Below the pieces are notes generated by a model that worked only from the letters and a program-made list of their open reading frames with translations, did no database searches and was not told the DNA's origin. A program made the translations under genes and the position numbers. From assembly GCF_020497125.1 (NCBI RefSeq), contig NC_059072.1:304934781-304998780 (forward strand): a DNA stretch of 64,000 nt, written 5' to 3'. Shown in pieces: positions 56,281 through 64,000 of this stretch (its first letter is position 1; the number at the start of each line of letters is the position of its first letter). The DNA comes from Mauremys mutica (taxonomy: Eukaryota; Chordata; Testudines; Geoemydidae).

Positions 56281-56589
56281 ATGGAAAGGGACAGCACGTC
56301 CGGGTCTGGAGCTGGAGCTGGAGCCGGCCCTGGCCATAGGGCTGAACACTTGCACAGGGGTGCAGGGACGGGGCTGCGCTGAACTCCGGCGCTCAGGTTA
56401 GCCACAGCCACAGGAGCGCGTTTATATGTCAGCCAGGGGCTAATGAGGGGGGTGCCCCGGGGCGGGCAGGACGAGGTAGCCGCGCTGCAGGCTCTCGGGG
56501 CGGGCTCGTCGGGCTGCTGCCGGCAGGTGGCGCTGGGCCGCCGCGGCGCTGCCTGAGCCGGGCCCCGAGGCGGGGGCAGCCGGCGGGAC

Positions 56590-56721
56590 ATGCGCGCTGG
56601 GCCCGGCGTCGCCCGGCAGGCGAGGAAGGAGCGCTCGTCCCGGCCGCCGCCTGCGCGCCGTGCTGCGCCCTGCCCGCCCCCTGCCTGCCCGGCAGCACCG
56701 CGGGCCGGGCCCGGTCCCTAG
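56590..56721 (+). other. Upstream ORF (43 codons) in the putative LRCH1 5' leader
   Basis: An ATG at 56590 with a purine at -3 (G) opens a frame that stops at TAG 56719-56721, 41 nt before the LRCH1 start and in a different frame. The peptide would be rich in arginine, proline and alanine, which is expected from the base composition. Whether it is transcribed depends on where transcription starts. Confidence 0.5.
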
Positions 56722-56762
56722 CGGCCCCCGCGCACCCAGCGAGCCGCAGCCCGGCCGGGAAG

Positions 56763-57006
56763 ATGGCGACGCTGGGAGGCGAGTCCCAGCCGTTCCCCGC
56801 TGGCCTGGCGGCGGCCGGGGCGCTGCACCCCCAGCACCTCGGCGGGGGCGCCGGCTCGCTCGGCTACAACCTGCCGCTCAGCCGCGCGCTGGAGCGGGCG
56901 CTGGAGGAGGCGGCGCACTCCGGGGGGCTCAGCCTGAGCGCCAGGAAGCTGAAGGAGTTTCCGCGGGGCGCGCCCGGGCACGACCTCTCCGACACCGTGC
57001 GGGCAG
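56763..57006 (+). CDS. LRCH1: LRCH1, first coding exon (N-terminus)
   Basis: LRCH proteins carry N-terminal leucine-rich repeats and a C-terminal calponin-homology domain and act as cytoplasmic or cortical scaffolds; LRCH1 has been linked to DOCK8/CDC42 control of cell migration. This exon encodes 81 residues plus one base. It has a low-complexity start (MATLGGESQPFPAGLAAAG), then the family signature ALERALEEAAHSGGLSLSAR, KLKEFPRGAPGHDLSDTV and RA. The wording LSARKLKEFPR...PGHDLSDTV fits LRCH1 better than LRCH2, LRCH3 or LRCH4, whose equivalents I remember as differing. The ATG has A at -3 and G at +4. The exon ends GTGCGGGCAG just before the donor GTGAGC at 57007, leaving a split codon beginning with G that would give the expected aspartate. 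Compared with mammalian LRCH1 the histidine/glycine-rich insert is short. Later exons are outside the window. Confidence 0.93.
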
Positions 57007-57014
57007 GTGAGCCG

Positions 57015-57760
57015 GGGGCGGGCACCCCCCCTAGGCACCCCCACGGGCACCCCCCTCCCGGGGACATGCACCCCCTAGGCACCCCCCTAGGCACCCCCCC
57101 TCCCGGGGACATGCACCCCCCTAGGCACCCCCCCTCCCGGGGACATGCACCCCCACGGGCACCCCCCCTCCGCCCGGGGACGGGCACCCCCCGCCCCGCA
57201 CGGGCACCCCCCCTCCGCCCGGGGACGGGCACCCCCCGCCCCGCACGGGCACCCCCCCTCCGCCCGGGGACGGGCACCCCCCGCCCCGCACGGGCACCCC
57301 CCGCCCCGCACGGGCACCCCCACGCCCGCCGGGGACGGGAACCCCCCCCCCGACCCGCACTTGAACCCCCCCACCGCCCGGGGACGGGCACCCCCCCCGC
57401 CCCGCACGGGCACCCCCCCTCTGCCCGGGGACGGGCACCCCCCCCGCCCCGCACGGGCACCCCCCCTCTGCCCGGGGACGGGCACCCCCCGCCCCGCACG
57501 GGCACCCCCCCTCTGCCCGGGGACGGGCACCCCCCGCCCCGCACGGGCACCCCCCCTCTGCCCGGGGACGGGCACCCCCCGCCCCGCACGGGCACCCCCC
57601 CTCTGCCCGGGGACGGGCATCCCCCGCCCCCCACGGGCACCCCCCACGGGCACCCCCCCTCCGCCAGGGGACAGGCACTCCCCGCCCCCCACGGGCACTC
57701 CCCCTCCGCCAGGGGACAGGCACTCCCGCCCCCCACGTGCGCCCCCCTCCACCTGGGGAC
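57015..57760. repeat. C-rich minisatellite, 45-bp unit
   Basis: Shorter units built on GGGGACATGCACCCCC and GGCACCCCCC open the array. From about 57140 the unit settles to 45 bp, containing CTCTGCCCGGGGACGGGCAC and CCCCCGCCCCGCACGGGCAC (for example 57491 to 57536). Since 45 is a multiple of three and stop-codon words are absent, all frames stay open on both strands, giving 15-residue repeat peptides. About fifteen units are present, the last ones diverged. It starts about 8 bp after the exon 1 donor. Confidence 0.93.
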
Positions 57761-60700
57761 GGGCATCCCGGGACAGACACTCCTCGCCCCCACCTGTACC
57801 CGCCACATCGGGGACAGGCATCCCCATCCTTCGCATGTAACCACTCCCCACATGTACTCCCATCCCAGAGAAAACAATATTCTGGGCAGCTGCCCCCCTC
57901 ACCCTCAACGTGTGTCCCCCTTGGGTTCAGCCACCTCTTGCATACACATGACCCCCCAGGGAGCAGCCCGTCCCCCATGTGCCACCTGCACTCCCCATAC
58001 CTATTGAGCCCCCCCCCCCCACATGCATCCTTCCAGGACAAATACCTTCTTCAGGCACCCCCCCCCTCCTGGGGACAGCTGCAACCTACTGTCTGCATGT
58101 ACCCACCCCTCCGACAGCCATCCAGGGGGCAGCCTCTTCCTCCCTCCCCCCCTGCCCCACGTGCACTATCCCAGAGTGTAGTAATACACCCATATAGGGG
58201 CTTATACTGACCCCCTCCATGTAGCCTCTATGTGGACCAATATGTCCCATGAATCCTTGATATCTCCACCTCCCCCTGCGCATATATTTGGGGCTACCTA
58301 TACACTCTCTTGCATAGCCCAATGAAGTTGTTGGTGTAGTGGTGCTGCAGCTGGTGGGGAGGTGACTACCCACCCACATAGACCCCTCGGGACCTGACGG
58401 GTGCTGAACCAGAGAATTTTCCGAACCACGGGAGGTCAATGCAGGGTGCCAGCGGGTCTCCATAGGTAGCACCCCCAGGCTTTGCGCCCAGCATCGCTCC
58501 CCCACCTGGGGGGCTTCGATGCTAGCCCCAGGTCCCAGTCACTGGCCCCTAGCCTGGGGTCCCAGCCATTGGCCCCAGGTCTTCCCCCTCCATTCCAGAG
58601 CTTGAATGCCGCAAATCAGCTGTTCATGGTGCTCTAGAAGCACTGGGAGGGAGGAGGAGGAGTTGGTAACCACAGGGCTGCCTGCACGCGAGAGGCATGG
58701 GGGTGGGGGGAGTTTGGCACCAGTAGATGCGCTGCACCCAATAATTTTTCCCCGTGGATGCTCCAGCCCCGGAGCACCCACGGAGTTGGTACCTATGCCA
58801 GACCACGAATATTGCCAGACCAGGGAGTGCCAGATTAGAGAGGTTTAACCTGTACCTATACACACTTGGGGTTGCATACGTTACCTGCATACTCACCCAC
58901 TCATACACACAAGGGCATGTACACCTGTACCTATCGAGTCCCACATAACCACCCAGTATTGCATCCACACATTGGGATCACATACATTCCTACCTCTCCT
59001 GCAGAGAACAGGAACTATAATCGTTCTTGGAGGCCTATGTACCTGTTTTATACCCAGAGCAGGTTTCACCTTTAATAGTTCCTTAGCTTTGTCTGTGGTG
59101 GCTGCTGCTGGTGACTGGTTCTCAGAATGGTTAGTTTCAGTGCTTCAAGTGAGTTGTACCTATGGAATAGGTGAAATATATAAAAGGAAATGTATACATA
59201 TATTATCATGCTTGGTCAGACCAATAATCTATCCACTCTAGTATTTTGTCACTGACAGTAGAAGATGCAAGAAACCCTGTAGTGTATAACCTGTTTGTAG
59301 AGGAGTTAGTGTTTGGGCTGTCCTTGGAAGCATTGGGGTTTACCTCCTTCATGTTCACAACACAATATAAAACCCACCCTAATTTTTTTCAAATATGTCT
59401 ATCTTTGTAAGTTTCTAATCTTTATTTAAATCCTATTAAGCTATTGATCTTTGTATAGCAATGAGTTAATTAGGTATTGTGAAATCACTTGTGTATTGAC
59501 CACAAATACCTGTAATATTCATATATGTATAATGTGTGTACATAAATGCGCAAATGTTTACTTGTGATGTATACAGCATTTTATGTACACTGTTACGGGT
59601 ATTACATGCATATGTACTCATTTGCCAGAGGCTTACTCTTCCTAAAAAATTGTTTAGTTAAAGTTTATAAAGAAAAAAAATTTCATTTGAACATGCTGGT
59701 TTGAAGCATTTTATGTGGCGCAGTGTGGGTACGTACTCTTTTAACATTTTAACTAGGTAATGTGTTTGCAGAAAACAAAAAAAAACATAGAAGGGGATTT
59801 TCATACTGGTTTTGCTTGATCTATATGGAGTTTGCAGAAGTAGTCTGTATCTTGATTTTAAAAGAGCAGAGTTTCCCCTTTATAAGTCTCTGTAACCTGA
59901 TCCTTTTTAGGGGAGTTATATATTTAAAAAAAAAATTAAAGTATCTGTGTATCATCTTAACAGCATGTTGTAACCTGTTAAAGTGAACAGCCTGTTTCGT
60001 GAGTTATGTCATGGGTTGATATTTCTGGAGGGGACAGTCAGTTTTTTCACTAGTTGCTTTACAAAAGCAGAACATATGAACAGTTGGAGGATATGTATGG
60101 CCAGGTCCTCTAACTCTTACAGGACATTTTTGTGACAGTAATATTTGTCTCACCCTTCCTTAAATTTACATTATGTAAATACAGTGCTCTCATGCAGCAG
60201 TTAGGTTGTACTTATTACATTTTACTTTTTGGCAGATAATCACTTTGACTTTCTTTTTGGAGTACTTCAACTTTGGTGCTTGTAAACTTCATAGCCCAGA
60301 GAGACAGGAGCTTTGAGCTCAGAGATGTGAGTAATAGGGGACTTGCAAAGAAGTAAAACCTTGTCTGCACCCTGGCAGCATCTTCCTGGGATCACAGGTT
60401 TCTCAGTTGCTCGTTTCTTAACATAAGTTGTTTTCAGCAAAATCTGAAATTATAGGTACTTTATAATAAAAGATTCTCAAGGGTGCTTCCTAAACATGCT
60501 CCCAGTGTTTTAGCCAGGTATAATGAAAAATAACCTGCAAAGTGTGTCTAATGTAAATAGCCTAAGCAAAATATTTAAGTTCAAATTTGATCATGTATGG
60601 TTTTCTTAAGCAAAATGTGGGACTGTATAAAGAACTCAAATTGCTTCCTATATTTTTGGACGCTTATGACCAAGATAGAAAATACACAACACAGAACATT

Positions 60701-62305
60701 TTTCATAATATCCTTTAGATGCAGTTTGGGCACACAGCATAGTAAAATTTATTCAAATGTTTTGGCTGAAAATGGTGCTGAAAAATGTCTTTGCAGAATG
60801 GAATTATGTAAACCATCTGTGTCACGTGTGTGTATCTTTACAAATTTTTTTTTTATAATGTTAGTAAAAACTTATGCAAAGATTGAAGTTGCTTATGGTC
60901 AACTTTATAGTACCAAGTTTCCTTAAGTAAATGAGGTTACTAGGTGAAATATCATACATAAAGAGTAAAATATGCTCACGTTTTCTTAAAGGTGCATATT
61001 TTGGTTCAAAATCATATTTAAATAAACGAATATCCTTATTTATGTAGTTAAACAACTCAGACTACTAGAACTGGAAAATTTGGGGTTTTTTTCCTTTTGT
61101 GTTTTGCTTTTGTTTACTACTTGCTTGTCACTCAAATTGGATAATGAAAATAGACTTTTCTCTCATTTCACTTTCCAGTCATTTTCACTTCCTAACTATC
61201 CTGCACCAGCACAATGTTTGGGTTATAAGCGTTTGGGGGTAATGCTCAAATAAAAAACCCGTTTCTTATTTTAAATCAAACATGAAAATTTAACTGTAAA
61301 GCAGTCTTGCCAAAAAAAAAAAAAAGTCTGCTAGATAAAATGAATTTCTGAGGGCTAACTAGTGGGCAGTATTCCTTTACACTCCTTTTTTAAAATGCTT
61401 GTAAATGCCTGGATTTAATTTACAGGGTTTCTGACACCTGAGGCATCTAACAAAAAATCAAAACTAGTATGAAGTATTCTAATTAAGTAACATTTTTATA
61501 TGAAGATTGGTCCTGATGTTTATATATCTTTAAAAATGACTCAAAGTTGTTTTTTTGCCACTGTAAACTTGTTTTAGTAGATAAAGTCCTATTGCAGAGA
61601 GCTCTTTAAAACAATATTTCAAAGCTACCTTTACTTACTATGGGCCTTACCCGCTCCTGCGAAAGTCAGTGTCACAACTCCCATTAAAGTCAACTCTCAT
61701 TGAAATAGGACTAGACTCTAGGTATGAATGAGAATCTGGTATAAATGTGCAATATGAATATGAAGGACAATAGAACTAAGCAGAATAATAGGATGTATTT
61801 TTGAAATATCTGAAAGTGTTATTTATTTGAAAACTATTAAAAGGGTCTAACCTATTTAAAATTATTTAATACACCATGTTATTCATTTGGGAGTTTTTCC
61901 TGATTATGAACTGAATGAGGCAGTAAACCGAATTTTCAGGTTCTTTATTGCATGTGAAGTATTAAGGGATGTATATTACCAAAAGCCTTTTTGGGCATAG
62001 CAGAGCCTCTTTATATAAAGTTTCTGGTCAGATTTTCTAAACCACATCAGTGTGGCTGCATTGCACAAGCAGTTTCAAAAATAATAAATGCTATTCTTAT
62101 CACTTGTATTACAGACTGGATTATGCAAAAGACAGTGACACGCTAATTATATACTTCTAGAGTGAGTATGTAATTATATTCCACACAACCACTGGGAAAG
62201 CTAGAGGCATATTAGGTTATAAAAAGAAAAGTTACTTTAGATGTGCAACCGTGGCTGTGTCTGTCAGTTACTATAACCTCTTTTTGTGAGTCTTGGCTAA
62301 ATTTC

Positions 62306-62424
62306 TGGAGACTGATCCTGCAAACATTTTCTTGTGTAAAAATACCCATATGACCCCATTGATTTCAGTGTAAGGATTGCGCACATGAATAGGATTACTT
62401 GTGTGAGTAAAGGAATGCAGGAAG
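62306..62424. repeat. Decayed fold-back repeat in LRCH1 intron 1
   Basis: GACTGATCCTGCAAACATTT and CTTGTGTAAAAATACCCAT on the left mirror ATTACTTGTGTGAGTAAAGG and AATGCAGGA on the right, around the centre CCCATTGATTTCAGTG. Resembles the CACTTAAG-type palindromes common in sauropsids. Confidence 0.55.
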
Positions 62425-64000
62425 TGGGACTTGCATTTTTAAATTGGTTAACAAAACCATTTAAAAAAGGTACAAAACTATTTAAACATAGTTACTTGGC
62501 TAACTTGGAACAGGTGGAAACATGATTTTTTTTTAAGTGGCTTAAAGTTCTCTGTAAATCAACGGGATTCTATACCATGTTTTTAAAATGGTTATTCCTG
62601 TACCATGCTGCCCAGGCAAAACCATTAGTCTGAAACCATCTTCAAATAACTAAGTTACAAGTGGGAATGTGACTTTGCTTTCCATATTCTCTTATATGAT
62701 GACTGGGGCTGCTCACACTCACCCTCCGCTCCCTAGAAGATAGATTTCAAGTGTTTTTTATTTAGCTTTTAATGGGCAGTTTTGATTGAAATCTGACATA
62801 TAAGAGTTTGGCTCTGAGGATTCTTTTCTACAGAATCTCAAAAATGTATTTTTGATGTTTTTTATTATAAATTTTAAATATGTTAAGGCTTAACAAGTTC
62901 TACACTGCTTTCCATTTGAGTTTAGTCCAAGATGGTGCTTGTTAAGCCACAATAATTTGTCATACTTTTTGTAACTCTTCTTAGAGTTAGCTGCAGTCCT
63001 TAGATGAACTGACCATTTAATTTTTTTGTTATGTTGAAACTGGTTTCAGTTTCAATCTATTATTTCAAGTCTTCATCATTAATTAAAAATGTTTCCCCAC
63101 AAAATCAGATTTCCCACAGCTTCTTTTTATAAAAACTATACACATTTAATTAATTTATTCTCATTAATTTCCTCCAGCCCCTTTGCTATCCTAGTTGCTC
63201 TTCACAATGCTCTGTTTCTGGTAATTTTGCTAATAAGCTCAGTAGATGTTCAGTCAACACCATTTAAGTTGGATGTAGGTTGTTCGGAGGAGGCGTAAAC
63301 AATCAGACAATCCAAATAAAAACCCATTTTCCCAAAACAGCTTTCTCTAAGATTTTTGTTGAATAAGTTATAGGGGAAAAAAAAAAGTATGGATATTTTA
63401 AAGGTCCTATTCACTTCCTATCTGGCTTCCTTCCCTTTTCTAATGCTCACTCTTCTCCATTCATCCAGGGAGAACATAATTATTGCCTTAAATGGACACT
63501 GAATAAAATTAATAAATTAGGCTTTGCTCAAAAATTTCATTCAACAAAATTTCTGTAATTTAACCAAATTATAAGAGTATATGACAAATTACAATCCACC
63601 ACAAGATAATATAAAAACATCAAACTCTGTATAAAACCAAAATTAGAATGATTTGAGCCCACAAAAGCAAGAACATTCACATTTCAGGAATTAATCATAA
63701 GACTGATAGCGCATCTGTGATTTTTCTTGTGCCTAGATGTTTGACGTTTAATCCTTTACTGCAGGTTTCTTATGTTTATTTAAGGCCTTTTAACCTTGCT
63801 CAGTGTAGCTTTTATATAAATATTACTCTAAACTTATTGGAACAATGAGGGGAGGGAAGTTAATTTGAGAGAAATAAATTATGATTAGTACAGAGCCATC
63901 AAAATCAAACCTTAAGGGAAATACAGAAATGTATAAAGAATTGGAAAAATCAAATCAAGCAAATAACTGGAACTTCAGCATTGTTTACCCAACTGTCAAA

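Larger units (their letters stand above)
56285..57830 (+). promoter_or_regulatory. LRCH1: CpG island, probable LRCH1 promoter
   Basis: CpG density and GC content rise sharply at about 56285, immediately after the CR1 fragment, and fall after about 57830. Several GGGGCGGG/GGGCGGGC Sp1-type boxes are visible (for example near 56459 and 56497). No convincing TATA box is placed correctly; TTTATATG near 56420 is the only AT-rich candidate. The transcription start cannot be placed from sequence alone but should lie between about 56450 and 56760. The 3' half of the island is partly an artefact of the C-rich minisatellite. Confidence 0.85.
57007..64000 (+). other. LRCH1: LRCH1 intron 1 (5' part)
   Basis: Begins with the donor GTGAGC and reaches the edge of the window without an exon. 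After the minisatellite and a C-rich transition to about 58500 it becomes AT-rich. I see faint remnants of the AAGAACATAAGAA repeat family (59210-59275) and a decayed fold-back (62306-62424), but few recent transposons. This contrasts with the dense load upstream of the gene. Confidence 0.85.

Noticed and set aside
56864..58041. Long minus-strand frames of 273-337 codons over the C-rich array
   Set aside because: They are the reverse reading of the 45-bp minisatellite, whose composition lacks stop codons in all frames; peptides are pure 15-residue repeats with no domain.
1..64000. CRISPR arrays, rRNA, bacterial operons or phage
   Set aside because: No regularly spaced short direct repeats with unique spacers, no rRNA wording and no prokaryotic gene density; the tandem arrays seen are minisatellites.

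Overview
The window is vertebrate nuclear DNA, most probably from a cryptodiran turtle. The evidence is the repeat content: CR1 LINEs of the sauropsid type, a tRNA-derived SINE with a CR1-like tail (9826-10010) resembling the tortoise Pol III / Cry SINEs, Penelope-like elements with a GIY-YIG endonuclease remnant, and several Harbinger, hAT and mariner-type elements with intact target-site duplications (TSDs). I cannot name the species from sequence alone.

One host gene is supported: the first coding exon of LRCH1 (56763-57006, + strand). It sits in a CpG island (about 56285-57830) and ends at a consensus GT donor. The rest of the gene lies beyond the right edge, so 57007-64000 is LRCH1 intron 1. 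That intron opens with a C-rich 45-bp minisatellite (about 57015-57760) and is then AT-rich and largely unique.

The 56 kb to the left looks like intergenic sequence built mainly from transposons. Layout: 1-2.6 kb, old repeats and a hAT copy; 2.6-5.5 kb, a CR1 split by a 2.1-kb Harbinger derivative; 6.2-8.5 kb, a Harbinger MITE and Penelope fragments; 8.5-13.4 kb, a long decayed CR1 carrying a SINE, three Penelope insertions and an unclassified composite repeat; 15.8-17.5 kb, a GC-rich palindromic repeat and a hAT copy; 18.5-20.4 kb, a tRNA-like dispersed repeat split by a solo LTR; 20.8-21.7 kb, a MITE and a hAT element; 22.7-27.6 kb, a 4.86-kb Harbinger with remnants of both of its genes; 28-38 kb, LTR, mariner, hAT and Harbinger pieces; 38.7-42.3 kb, a second two-gene Harbinger remnant; 42.5-51.8 kb, MITEs, Penelope pieces, another solo LTR and GC-rich repeats; 53.6-56.3 kb, two CR1 copies lying 5'-to-5', the second ending about 480 bp upstream of the LRCH1 start codon.

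None of the transposon genes looks intact. The two large Harbinger elements preserve the usual layout: a HARBI1-type DDE transposase gene converging on a Myb/SANT-like partner gene. In the 22.7-kb element the partner gene has recognisable splice signals, and its intron contains a block also present in the 2.8-kb element. I found no CRISPR array, rRNA, functional tRNA or bacterial-type operon.
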